This document shows positions 16,001-24,072 of a stretch of DNA of 64,000 bases, piece after piece; position 1 is the first letter of the stretch, and each line of letters starts with the position of its first letter. Source of the DNA: CAWDMN01 sp963803155 (GTDB taxonomy: Bacteria; Acidobacteriota; Terriglobia; Versatilivoradales; Versatilivoraceae); contig CAWDMN010000105.1 in assembly GCA_963803155.1 (NCBI GenBank), positions 1 to 64,000 on the forward strand, in the 5' to 3' direction. Below the pieces are notes generated by a model. It was given only the letters and a program-made list of their open reading frames with translations. It did not search any database and was not told the origin of the DNA. The position numbers were made by a program, and so were the translations under genes.

Positions 16001-16130
16001 TAAATTCTGCCAGGCGGCGGCGTTCGATAATTCGCTGAGTGGGCTGTCCTTGAGCATCAAGTTCCCAGTACCGGCCGGGGTATTCATAGGGCGAATTCAG
16101 GATGGGATGTTCGAAAAATTGATTTTCCAT
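13089..16130 (-). CDS. Type III-like restriction helicase-endonuclease (Res)
   Basis: A protein of about 1013 aa from the ATG at 16130 (MENQFFEHPILNSPYEYP). Superfamily 2 motifs are clear: ATGAGKTTVM near residue 175, INDEAHHCY near 310, LSATPFF near 366 and EQVIGRALRR near 640. The C-terminus carries a PD-(D/E)xK nuclease: LPDFIV near 928 and VEIKGY near 950. With the methyltransferase at 7349-10219 it forms a type III-like restriction pair. The frame stays open upstream to an ATG at 16313 (61 more codons), and another ATG lies at 16163; I prefer 16130 because family members, as I recall them, begin at MENQFFE. The stop codon comes from a 7-bp repeat unit. Confidence 0.9.
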   Translation of the reverse strand: MENQFFEHPILNSPYEYPGRYWELDAQGQPTQRIIERRRLAEFITPIPKPKKQRTAASQTEIVFDEGLGLSTAKQQYDPTPIINELRHYVDQWRTLPSDNWQVSPETARLLQHWRHHKFWGIRPFFCQVEAIETLIWLTEVAPQAGKAGKGILDHLVNANNDANPELMRLALKLATGAGKTTVMAMIIAWQTINAVRHPQSRKFSRGFLVVSPGLTIRDRLRVLQPNDPDSYYASRELVPTDLLEDVNRAKIVITNFHAFKCRERIELSKGGRSLLQGRGESLNTLETAGQMLQRVMPDLMGLKNILVINDEAHHCYREKPEASTDEDLKGDERKEAEKNNEAARLWISGLEAVNRKIGLTRVIDLSATPFFLRGSGYAEGTLFPWTMSDFSLMDAIECGIVKLPRVPVADNIPGVDMPMYRDLWKHIRSKMPKKGRGKSNSLDPLSLPPQLQTALEALYGHYQKTFSLWAESGINVPPCFIVVCNNTSTSKLVYDYISGFQRQNEDGSVNLENGRLALFRNFDENGNPLARPNTILIDSEQLESGEGLDDNFRGMASDEIERFRREIIERSGDRRQAENLSDQELLREVMNTVGKPGRLGGSIRCVVSVSMLTEGWDANTVTHVLGVRAFGTQLLCEQVIGRALRRQSYDLNEENLFNVEYADVLGIPFDFTAKPVVAPPQPPRETIHVKAMRPERDHLEIRFPRVEGYRIELPEERLTAQFNEDSVLELTPDLVGATETQNSGIIGEKIDLNLVHTGNIRPSQVLYELTSHLVLYKWRDPGEAPKLHLFGQLKRIAKQWLDDGFLVCKGGTYPAQLAYKMLADVACERIIAGINRKWIGKRPIQAILDPYNPTGSTAHVNFNTSKKNRWQTDASRCHINWVILDSDWEAEFCRVAEKHSKVRAYVKNQNLGLEVPYRYAAEMRRYLPDFIVLVEDGHGENDLLHLIVEIKGYRREDAKDKKNTMETYWVPGVNNLGSYGRWDFAEFTEVYQIEADFNAKVESEFNKMLERF

Positions 16131-16425
16131 TTCACTTTCTGCTTTCCAGAAATCCGTAGGCATAATTTCAGAAGTTGCTTCACCACGGGCGGCACACAAG
16201 GCAGTATCAACGGATTGTGCTGAGCCTGAAGGAATCATTCCCTGTTCTGGGAATGTGAATCTCGCCTTGTTCAAGCAAGCATGGACAACAATATGCCTGC
16301 GCGAAGCACGCATTGCCGACAGATAAAATATGAATGAGACTTTCTGTGAGTGCTCTTTCCCAGCGTCGTGTACGTAAACGGAGAATCAGGTCTGAAAAAG
16401 AGTTGTCATGATGAAAGCATGGAAC

Positions 16426-16454
16426 AATTTATCATCGTATCAAATGCAAATCAA
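16426..16454 (-). promoter_or_regulatory. Candidate sigma-70 promoter of the defence operon
   Basis: On the minus strand a TTGATT box (16454-16449) and a TAAATT box (16431-16426) are separated by 17 bases. It points into the res gene and leaves a leader of roughly 290 bases to the preferred ATG. No other equally good pair is visible between the pseudogene and res. This is a pattern match only. Confidence 0.4.
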
Positions 16455-16469
16455 CAAATAGCATCAAAC

Positions 16470-16531
16470 AATATGCCATTTTCAACACGGGCTATAGAGT
16501 TGTCTAAATCCATGCGATTTGAAAATGGCAC
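16470..16531. repeat. Inverted repeat upstream of the defence operon
   Basis: TGCCATTTTCAA at about 16471-16482 is complementary to TTGAAAATGGCA at about 16518-16529, with a 35-base loop. It lies just upstream of the candidate promoter and could be an operator or an insertion trace. Confidence 0.45.
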
Positions 16532-16565
16532 TATTCATTTATGTTCCATTCATATTTAACATTCC

Positions 16566-16863
16566 CTATTTCCCTTGAATGACGGGGAAGACGGTAAATG
16601 GCTGGTCCAGGGGAATCTCCCAGTACGGAAGGTATTCGAAGAATTTCTCGGACCAAGCCTCGTCGTCTCTCAATCCCCAATATCCCTTTTCAATGGCAAT
16701 ACGATAATGCAGGGGGCGGCCGGGAACCGGCATCAGCCAGGACGCCGGGGCGCCAGCATCGTTGAGAATCCGGATGCCGCCCGGGAGGTTGAATTTCCCC
16801 TGGAGCGCCAGTAGAGCGGGCCCTCTCTCCAGCCAGTAGCGGTCATATCCCACAATCTGGTCA
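16566..16863 (-). pseudogene. Truncated 3' duplicate of the GH127 gene
   Basis: The 95-codon open stretch equals the last 94 residues of the intact GH127 gene at 21262-23145 (GYDRYWLERGPALLALQGKF to QPFTVFPVIQGK). Homology starts at about 16863, ten bases before the inverted end of the Y1 transposase element, and continues slightly past the stop. I count about eighteen base differences, of which only three change a residue (D/E, G/D, A/S). The copy lacks the active-site region and signal peptide, so it is a remnant, not a working enzyme. The 5' part is not found on the far side of the transposase element. Confidence 0.88.
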
Positions 16864-16872
16864 AGGGAGCTG

Positions 16873-17962
16873 GGTGCCTGACTTGACTATTTGACTATTT
16901 CCACCTGCTTCCCATCTTGCATGAGCAGGCCCATGAGTCGATCTTCAAGTTGAGGATGGTTTTGGATTTTGGCGTCATATCGGCGATTCATCCTGGTCGC
17001 TGCACTGGGATGTACTCCCAAAAAACGGGCGACTTCTATGGCAGGATAAAACATGCTCCGTGTTGCCACATGTACAAAGCGTTCCCGAACTTCCGTTTGC
17101 TGCCGGGCGCCTTTGTGGCTTCGACGGAATTCCGCAAGCGTCATCCCCTCTGCCCCGGCCAACAGCTCCGCCAGTTCTGACAAGGACATCTTTTGCCTTG
17201 TGTATGCGCGTCGCCGCCTGCGTCTGGGTTCGCCTTCTTCGCTCACCCGGCTGATGAAATCCTTGTTTCCCAGCATCGGCAGCGAGGGCAACGGATAAAT
17301 TTGTTCCGGCCTCAGATCTGGCGCCTGCGCCAAAAACTCCTGCAGCCGATGGCGAGGTTGCCTTCCAAATATTTCCATTACATCTTTTTGAAATAGCCAT
17401 TCATTTTTGCTTTTCCCCAAATATGCCGCGAAGCTGCTCCATTCCCACTCCTGCGGCCATTGAACCAACCGAGCCCGCACGGGATTCAGATGGATATACC
17501 GAACCAGTTCCAGCAGATAGGATCGCTTGTCGCATAAGATTCCGCGAAACCGTCCTTGAAAGACATGCCCAACCTTGTGATATTTATTGTTGAAGTAGCG
17601 GGCATAGCTCGTCGCGAGGGACCGCATGGCCAGAGATACCGATAAATCCTGCTGCTCGATCAAGAGATGGAAATGGTTGGGCATAAGACAATAGCTATGA
17701 ATTCGCACCTTGTACCGGCTACTGATCTTCTCCAAACCTTCCAGCATTTGCCGGTAGTCCGAATCATCGCGGTATATCTGTTCCCGCCGATTCCCACGAT
17801 TGATGCAGTGATAGAAAGCCCCCGGAAAGCATATTCGGCGACATCTGCCCATCGGTCACCTGCCGTCCCGACCCTTTCTTGATTCCCCTTTGATCCTCGT
17901 GTCCTCAATTTTACAGCCAATTTTCAATAATTGGAAATAGTCAAATAGTCAAGTCAGGCACC
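16873..17962. mobile_element. Y1-transposase element with perfect 30-bp inverted ends
   Basis: The left end (16873-16902), GGTGCCTGACTTGACTATTT and ten more bases, is the exact reverse complement of the right end (17933-17962). The element of 1090 bp contains one gene, a Y1 (HUH) transposase. Inverted, REP-like flanks are expected for REP-associated transposases rather than for classic IS200/IS605. The left end lies beside the broken GH127 copy. Confidence 0.88.
16887..17852 (-). CDS. REP-associated Y1 (HUH) transposase
   Basis: A 321-aa protein. The N-terminal domain is typical of the Y1_Tnp family: FYHCINRGNRREQIY at the start, the metal-binding HUH motif PNHFHLLIE near residue 60, the ARYFNNKYHKVGHVFQGRF block with the likely catalytic tyrosine, and YIHLNPVRARLV. 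A C-terminal extension from about residue 205 ends in a helix-turn-helix-like PAIEVARFLGVHPSAATRMN, as in longer REP-associated transposases. It would cut and join single-stranded DNA at the hairpin ends. It appears intact, and the stop lies within the left inverted end (16873-16902). Confidence 0.92.
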   Translation of the reverse strand: MGRCRRICFPGAFYHCINRGNRREQIYRDDSDYRQMLEGLEKISSRYKVRIHSYCLMPNHFHLLIEQQDLSVSLAMRSLATSYARYFNNKYHKVGHVFQGRFRGILCDKRSYLLELVRYIHLNPVRARLVQWPQEWEWSSFAAYLGKSKNEWLFQKDVMEIFGRQPRHRLQEFLAQAPDLRPEQIYPLPSLPMLGNKDFISRVSEEGEPRRRRRRAYTRQKMSLSELAELLAGAEGMTLAEFRRSHKGARQQTEVRERFVHVATRSMFYPAIEVARFLGVHPSAATRMNRRYDAKIQNHPQLEDRLMGLLMQDGKQVEIVK

Positions 17963-18124
17963 TTTTTCTAGTTTCTAGGGGCATTTTGGGGGTGAAGCCA
18001 AATAAGTTGTTAATAAACGCCCGGACTGATCGTTTCAATGTAAGAAGAGACAATAATTTCATGGCAATGCAAGTTGCCATGGATTAGAGGATTGAAAACT
18101 TTGTCATTGATGAGGAGTCCAGTC

Positions 18125-20116
18125 GTGAGAAACTTGAATTGCCGCGCTATTTTGCTGCCGATTATTTTTTCCCTTTCATTGTCGGCGGCTCCTTCGGTCC
18201 TGGAAACCACTGCGAGTCCTGATGTAATGAAAAAGCTGGCTCGAGGCAAAGAACTGGAAAAATTTCCCAAAGCCAACCTAATTTTTGTGGAAAAGCGCCG
18301 TGAGATCCGTTACGAGATGGACGGCACTTATTCCGACCGGAATTATTTCCTGATCAAGATTCTTACCGAACCAGCCGTGAGTTTTTTTGCGGCTATGCCC
18401 GCATATGAATACTACAGCTATCGTAGCGAGGCTAATGTTCTGTTTGTCCGTGTCATCAAGCCTGAAGGTAAAGTCATTGAAATGCCGGCTGGGATGATCA
18501 CTGATTTGATCAATCCCATGTACAGCCAGATGAATGTCACTGACAGTAGCATGAGGCTAAAGCAAATTTCTTTTGAGAATCTCCAGGTGGGGGATGCGGT
18601 TGAATATGAAGTGGAAGAAAAGTGCACCCGGCCTGTTTCTTCTGATTTTGAATTAAAAGAAGGCAAATACCTGCAGGAAGATGAACCGGTCCTCTATACT
18701 AGAATTGAGATCAATGGGCCGGAAGAGAAGCCATTAAACTACTTGGTGAAGTACGCCGAAAAGCTTGGCATCCAATTCAACAAAATGAAAAAAGATGGTC
18801 GAATTACTTATCTTTGGGAGGCAAGGGATATTCCTCCATTCATATCTGAGCCGGGCTGGAATACACGCCTGCACTTCTCTGCCCGCCTGCTGGCCTCAAC
18901 TATCGGATCTTGGCAAGACATCAGCCGCACCTCTTACCAAATCAACCAGTCTTCCACGGACGAAAACGACAGCTTGCGTAATCTGGTAGCCGAACTCACG
19001 CGGGATTTGAAAAACGATGAAGAAAAAATTTTGAAAATTCTCTGCTACTTGCGAAAAAATATCAGCTATAAGGGAATGACTTCAGTGTCGGCGTATAAAG
19101 GCAAGCCAGCCACCCAGACCCTGGCTGACCGCTTTGGCGTTTGCCGCGACGTGGCGGTGCTGATGTGCGCCATGCTTAGAGCGGCGGGAATAGAAAGCTA
19201 TCCAGCAGCAACCGGCTACGGCAGAGTCTTCGATCAGGAAGTGCCGCACGACATTTTCCAGCATATGATTGTGGCTGTGCCTGATCAGAAAGGCGGCTAT
19301 CGTTTATACGATCCTACGATTGCCCTTTATAGAAATAATCTATTGCCAGGCTATGCAGGAGAAGCACCCCTGCTGGTGTGCAAACCCCAAGGAGAAGAGC
19401 TCCAAAAAATCCCACCCATCCCGGCTAAAGAAAATGCGGGCACGATCACGGCCCAAAGCCAGATTGATGAAAATGGCCGGCTGACAAGCACGGTGAATAT
19501 CACCAGTCTGGGATTTTACGACACGGACCTCCGCAATTGGCGCAAAAGGACTAAAAGTGAAGATTACAGCCAGCGCTGGAAGCAGATTCTAACTCAATGG
19601 AATTCGGCGGCGATTTTGACCCAATGGTCCACCTCGGACCCCGAAGATCTTGAAACCCCATTTAGCTTGAGCCTCCGTTATGAAGTGCCGGGATATGCCT
19701 CAATGGCAGGAAACAGCATGTCGGTTAAGGCGCCTCTTTCCGCAAATCATTTCGAGCGAGTGCTGGTTGATATCGTAGCCAAAGCCAAGCTGGCTGAGCG
19801 TAAATACCCCTTTATCTTGACCACGACCATTGGCGTCTATCTGCAAGAATCGCTCCTTTTGCCTGCTGGATATGTTGCAAAATCTCTGCCAGAAAATCTG
19901 TCGCTAAAAACAACGGAAGTAGATTTTGCTCTTCAGTATCTGACCTCCATTTCGACGGGAGGCAATAAGAATTCATCGATTGAGTTCAACAAAAGGTTTC
20001 TCATCGACTCCAGGCAATTTAGCCCCGAAAGCTATTTTGGTTTAAGAAAGAGTCTGGAAGCCAATTCCAATTCAGCCAAAGGGGAAATCGTGCTGGTCAA
20101 AGCTGCGGGAAGCTAA
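18125..20116 (+). CDS. DUF3857 / transglutaminase-like secreted protein
   Basis: About 663 aa. The GTG at 18125 is preferred because GAGGAG lies seven bases upstream; it gives MRNLNCRAILLPIIFSLSLS, a good signal peptide. The frame is open further up to an ATG at 18110 and a TTG at 18074. An N-terminal beta-rich DUF3857 domain (about 50-260) precedes a transglutaminase core with the catalytic triad in order: FGVCRDVAVLMCAML, then HMIVAVP, then LYDPT. The tail is a beta domain. Such proteins are common in Bacteroidota and Acidobacteriota, are exported, and have unknown substrates. No operon partner is visible. Confidence 0.85.
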   Translation: MRNLNCRAILLPIIFSLSLSAAPSVLETTASPDVMKKLARGKELEKFPKANLIFVEKRREIRYEMDGTYSDRNYFLIKILTEPAVSFFAAMPAYEYYSYRSEANVLFVRVIKPEGKVIEMPAGMITDLINPMYSQMNVTDSSMRLKQISFENLQVGDAVEYEVEEKCTRPVSSDFELKEGKYLQEDEPVLYTRIEINGPEEKPLNYLVKYAEKLGIQFNKMKKDGRITYLWEARDIPPFISEPGWNTRLHFSARLLASTIGSWQDISRTSYQINQSSTDENDSLRNLVAELTRDLKNDEEKILKILCYLRKNISYKGMTSVSAYKGKPATQTLADRFGVCRDVAVLMCAMLRAAGIESYPAATGYGRVFDQEVPHDIFQHMIVAVPDQKGGYRLYDPTIALYRNNLLPGYAGEAPLLVCKPQGEELQKIPPIPAKENAGTITAQSQIDENGRLTSTVNITSLGFYDTDLRNWRKRTKSEDYSQRWKQILTQWNSAAILTQWSTSDPEDLETPFSLSLRYEVPGYASMAGNSMSVKAPLSANHFERVLVDIVAKAKLAERKYPFILTTTIGVYLQESLLLPAGYVAKSLPENLSLKTTEVDFALQYLTSISTGGNKNSSIEFNKRFLIDSRQFSPESYFGLRKSLEANSNSAKGEIVLVKAAGS

Positions 20117-20431
20117 AACGCTCAGCCGCAGGAGGAAATGGCAGCCTTGATTGGTGAAGCGGCTCCAGGGAAAATGTGCCTTCCCTTAATAATTGAGTAG
20201 TTTGCTTTCTCCCTGCGAGATGTCGAATTGCTGTGCTAGTGCGGCGTTCGTACCTTTGCGTTAAGGAGCCGACATGGGGCGAATTTTCAAGACGACCCTC
20301 TGTGCCAATATCATTGAGACATCTGTCCCAAGTTAAATTAGAGTAGAGGGCAGAAAGGTTAAATGATGAAGAGTCTCAGTTCTTCTAAAAGGGGAATGGG
20401 ACCAGACCTTAAATATTGCCAATCTCCTCTA
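20117..20431. other. Intergenic, no gene seen
   Basis: About 315 bases after the DUF3857 gene. No convincing reading frame, promoter or strong terminator hairpin was seen. Confidence 0.4.
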
Positions 20432-20775
20432 ACTAATACAAACGCATTATTCTTTGATACATTGGATAATTTTTTTTTATTTAAGGTCCTCATGATGCAG
20501 CTACAGCTGCCCTGAAAGGGCAAGTTACCATAGCCCGGGGCGAAATGAAATGAAGCCCCGGGGAATGACGTAAACCCTCTGAATAATCCGGCGAGCCCTG
20601 AAAGGGCGATTTATTAAAAAGGAGGAAAGGAAGTAAATCGCCCCTGCAGGGCTAGCAGCTAAATTTGTAATGGTCTAATCCCGGGGCTTCACTTCGTTCA
20701 GCCCCGGGCTGAGATAATGCGGCCCTTCGGGCCTTAAGAGGTTTTTGTAACTATCAATAATGCGTTTGTATTAGT
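20432..20775. mobile_element. MITE-like element with perfect 20-bp inverted ends
   Basis: ACTAATACAAACGCATTATT at 20432-20451 is the exact reverse complement of 20756-20775. The 344-bp interior codes for nothing but is rich in palindromes: GCCCTGAAAGGGC at about 20508 and 20594, a CCCGGGG-rich hairpin at 20533-20563, another at 20681-20708, and GGCCCTTCGGGCC near 20721. A non-autonomous transposable or foldback element fits best. No target duplication is obvious at the flanks. Confidence 0.75.
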
Positions 20776-21261
20776 CATGATTATTTGCAGACAATTAAGT
20801 CAGCTGATTCGAAGAGGAGTGTCTGTCCAGGAAAAAATAAGGGTGTTTCATTCTTTCTCCGGTCATGGACCACAGCCCCCTAGGTTATGCACCGGTTTGT
20901 CCAGGCACTTGGCCCGGTTCGCTTTTCACGGAGCAGACCCTTCCTTCTGCAAGAAAGCTAAAAAAAAGCCATATCGCCATTCCCAGATCCCTGGCCTACT
21001 GTTTATTTACCTCTTTTCGACACCTAAAATGGCCATTTAAAGCCCAAAAACATGCCCTAAATTGGCTGTCTGCCCCAATCCGGGAAATAAAGGGTCACAT
21101 CTCGTTTTTCTGTATTGAAATAGGAATACCCCAGGTAGAACGATAAAGGAATAATAAATGGTTCGTCCCTTGCGGATTGTCCGTTGCGGGTGGTGGCATC
21201 ACGTCACCAGCCTCCATTCCAGCCAAGCCTTTATTTATATACCCTGCATATTTTAGAATTC
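20776..21261. other. Intergenic, no gene seen
   Basis: About 485 bases between the MITE-like element and the 3' end of the GH127 gene. The open frames here are short and show no coding character. No RNA gene was recognised. Confidence 0.4.
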
Positions 21262-23145
21262 CTATTTGCCTTGAATGACGGGGAAGACGGTAAACGGCTG
21301 GTCCAGGGGAATCTCCCAGTACGGAAGGTATTCGAAGAACTTCTCAGACCAGGCCTCGTCTTCTCTCAGCCCCCAGTATCCCTTCTCGATGGCGATGCGA
21401 TAATGCAGGGGGCGGTCGGGAACCGGCATCAGCCAGGACGCCGGGGAGCCGGCATCGTTGAGAATGCGGATGCCGCCCGGGAGGTTGAATTTCCCCTGGA
21501 GCGCCAGTAGAGCGGGCCCTCTCTCCAGCCAGTAGCGGTCATATCCTGGAATCTGGTCATACCCTTCATAGCGGTGAATTTTCAATTCCATGGAGATCTG
21601 GAACCGGACAGAGTCTCCGTCCCGCCAGCTTCGATCCAGGTGCAAGTAATGGCCGGGGATTCCGGCGCCCGCTGGCTTGCCATTGACGAAGATTTCGACC
21701 GGGTTTGCCGCATAGGAGGGAATCCGCAGGCTCATTCGAAAGGAAGCTGATTGCGAACAATGGAGATTCAATTCCACATTGCCATCGTAAGGAAACGCTG
21801 TCTTGTCGACTAGAGTAATTGTGGCTTCTTGGTGCTTCCAACTGATTTCCGAAGGGGCATAAAGATCCACGTAAATTCCCTCCGGTGAAAAGGAATAGAG
21901 GTATTCCGGCAGCGAGCCGAACAGGCGCACCCCTTGCCCTTCACAACAGGTCCCTTCCGGAGGTTCTATCGGCCTCTCTTTTTGCCCGTGCAGGATGGTG
22001 TGATAGCTGATGGCGTTCCCGCCAAGCTGGTTCCCAATCCCGGCGTTATAAATACTCTTCTCTATTTCGCCCACGTAGGCTTCGACATCCGGGAAAAGCA
22101 GGTGCAGCCTCTGATTCAGCTTGATCCAGAAGACCGCGCAACAGAGCTCACCACTGCGACTCTCACTCCCCATCAGATAAGACTTGGGTGGATATCGTTT
22201 CCGTTCGCACAAAGCCCAAGAGCCCCCAGGCATCTGCCACTTGTCGCGGAGCATTTCCCACGCGTTGAGAACCGCACGGAGGTATTTCATGTCTCCTGTG
22301 ATGCGATATAAATCCAGATAGGCCTCGAAGGCAGTGATCTCGTAACAGTGAGATTCAGGCCGATTGTAAATAGCGCGATCATCATTGGCAATCAGCTGCT
22401 CCAGCCACCAGTCTTCCTGGTAGTGATTCAAAATCAGGTCAAGATCGTCCCGCCTCCCTAAAGGCGAAAGGTACATTCGGGTAGAGGAGATCATTCCCTG
22501 GTAGGGTATCCAGTGATCCGGAATGTAGCCGCGCTCCCTGTCGACCACTTTGGAGAGGTATTCAGAATGATTGAAACAGTCCAGTTGACCTCGAATCAAT
22601 GTCAGGGCCTTGGGATTCCCCGCCAGTGCGGCATCGATCAATCCGTGCGTGATCCAGGAACGCACATAATTGGCATTTTCCCGGACGGGAGTATCTTGTT
22701 CCCGGTAGCCCATAAGGAAACCGTTGGGCTGCCGGCAGTCTTCGAGGCCATCAATGGCCTTATTCATCCGTTCTTTCAAAACAGGGTGTTCTTCCCAGCG
22801 CAGGGCATTTCCAGCACCCATCAGGAAAATACCCATGACCGACCCAGTCACCTGCGGGCCGCCTTTATCCCAGGAGAAAGGGCGGCCTGGTGGATTGGCC
22901 ATTCCAGCCCGTTCCCGGAACACATAAAGCAGGTCGTCCAGCGGAAACTTGTCCGTCAGGAATTTAAGATTATTGTCAAAAACGGTTTTCAGAGTACCGT
23001 TGGTCATCTTCACATTGCGCTGAGGCGTTTCGAGCCGGTTCTTTATGGCAATTGGATTGGAAGGTCCGGCATCTTGACCTAGGAGAGCGGTGGTTACACA
23101 AAGGAGAAGCCAAAAAAAGGGGAGAAGGATAGTCATTTTTTTCAT
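21262..23145 (-). CDS. GH127 family (DUF1680) beta-L-arabinofuranosidase-like enzyme
   Basis: About 627 aa from the ATG at 23145, chosen because AAGGA lies five bases upstream and the product begins MKKMTILLPFFWLLLCVTTA, a signal peptide; an upstream start at 23223 has no such support. The alpha/alpha-barrel body includes SRSGELCCAVFW and the GTCCEGQGVRLFGSLPEYLY block, which in GH127 enzymes contains the catalytic cysteine. The enzyme is expected to remove beta-L-arabinofuranose from plant or microbial glycans outside the cytoplasm. The last 94 codons are duplicated at 16566-16863. There is no transporter or second glycosidase next to it. Confidence 0.88.
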   Translation of the reverse strand: MKKMTILLPFFWLLLCVTTALLGQDAGPSNPIAIKNRLETPQRNVKMTNGTLKTVFDNNLKFLTDKFPLDDLLYVFRERAGMANPPGRPFSWDKGGPQVTGSVMGIFLMGAGNALRWEEHPVLKERMNKAIDGLEDCRQPNGFLMGYREQDTPVRENANYVRSWITHGLIDAALAGNPKALTLIRGQLDCFNHSEYLSKVVDRERGYIPDHWIPYQGMISSTRMYLSPLGRRDDLDLILNHYQEDWWLEQLIANDDRAIYNRPESHCYEITAFEAYLDLYRITGDMKYLRAVLNAWEMLRDKWQMPGGSWALCERKRYPPKSYLMGSESRSGELCCAVFWIKLNQRLHLLFPDVEAYVGEIEKSIYNAGIGNQLGGNAISYHTILHGQKERPIEPPEGTCCEGQGVRLFGSLPEYLYSFSPEGIYVDLYAPSEISWKHQEATITLVDKTAFPYDGNVELNLHCSQSASFRMSLRIPSYAANPVEIFVNGKPAGAGIPGHYLHLDRSWRDGDSVRFQISMELKIHRYEGYDQIPGYDRYWLERGPALLALQGKFNLPGGIRILNDAGSPASWLMPVPDRPLHYRIAIEKGYWGLREDEAWSEKFFEYLPYWEIPLDQPFTVFPVIQGK

Positions 23146-24072
23146 GGGAATCCTTGCTGACGGCAGGACCGTCCAGTTGAATGAGGATAATAATTCAAAA
23201 GTAAAAGTGATAAAAAGCTGCAAGATTCAGACATCGGCTTCGCCCTTTATACCTCCTAACCTGGCCCTGGCTGAAGCACAACATGTCTGCACAAACAAGG
23301 TGCCGATATGATCCCGCCTTGCTAGGCCGAGCGAGTTTTCATTATTGATTTTGCCTAGCGTTCGCCATGTCATTTTATCTCGCTGCTGTCCAAGATTGTC
23401 GGAAAATACGACGCCTTTTACTAAAGTTTATTCCATCAGTTCCAAATTTCCAACTCGAGCCTCAAAGCGGCCAGCGAGCAGATCAGTGCGATCTATGGGT
23501 TGATTTTTGCTCAGGGGCCGTCTCCATGGAATCATTGAAGGCAAAATGTCGATGGAAGAGGCTCACTTCCTATCGTTTCTCGCTCACCGGCCAGTGCGCC
23601 TTATGCACTGGTCCTGTGAAGTGGGCTTGTTGGAAAACAAAATTCTTTTGCGGTTGTCTCTGGAAATGTTTCCAGGACCAATTCCCGTGTCGATTTTTTA
23701 GCCACGGATTGACGCGGATTTGCGCGGATGAAATAGGGATCGACTATATTCATTTGTCCGCGTTTCATCCGCGTTCATCCGTGGCCATTGTATTTTCCAA
23801 CAAACGATAGGGTCAGAAAGCCCGCAATTAAAAGTGAGAGAAAAGTCAGATTACGGATTGCAAAAAGTAGGAGGCGGACTCTGTCCGGCAGCCCTTTTGT
23901 GTCTCCGCGCGGAGCACGCCTTCCAAGTTTTCGAGATCTTTCCTCTGCCCAAGTGTCAGAGGCTTATTCATTTTTCGCTCACTTTAATTGCACTCATAAA
24001 AACAGGCGGGGTTGACATCCTCTGATGCTTCCAGTACTCTCCGGCTTAGTCAAATGGGAATATGGTGCCTTC
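23146..24072. other. Intergenic region with one REP-like palindrome
   Basis: More than 900 bases between divergent genes. The longest open frame (23367-23810) runs through a palindromic repeat and has no family features. The only clear structure is the repeat at 23701-23785. Promoters for the GH127 gene and the permease gene must lie here but I could not single them out. Confidence 0.5.
23701..23785. repeat. REP-like palindrome (GCCACGGAT ... ATCCGTGGC)
   Basis: GCCACGGATTGACGCGGATT and a further GCGCGGATGAAA on the left face TTTCATCCGCG and TTCATCCGTGGC at 23763-23785. Motifs of this kind (CCACGGAT-ACGCGGAT) are widespread dispersed repeats in environmental bacteria. Confidence 0.75.

Noticed and set aside
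1801..16313. BREX or DISARM system
   Set aside because: No PglZ, BrxC, DUF1998 or PLD gene is present; the methyltransferase and helicase-nuclease fit a type III-like pair.
16873..17962. Classic DDE insertion sequence
   Set aside because: Inverted ends suggest it at first, but the protein has the HUH motif of Y1 transposases, so the ends are better read as REP-like hairpins.
23367..23810. A 147-codon plus-strand frame in the gap after the GH127 gene
   Set aside because: It runs through a REP-like palindrome and its residues have no domain character.
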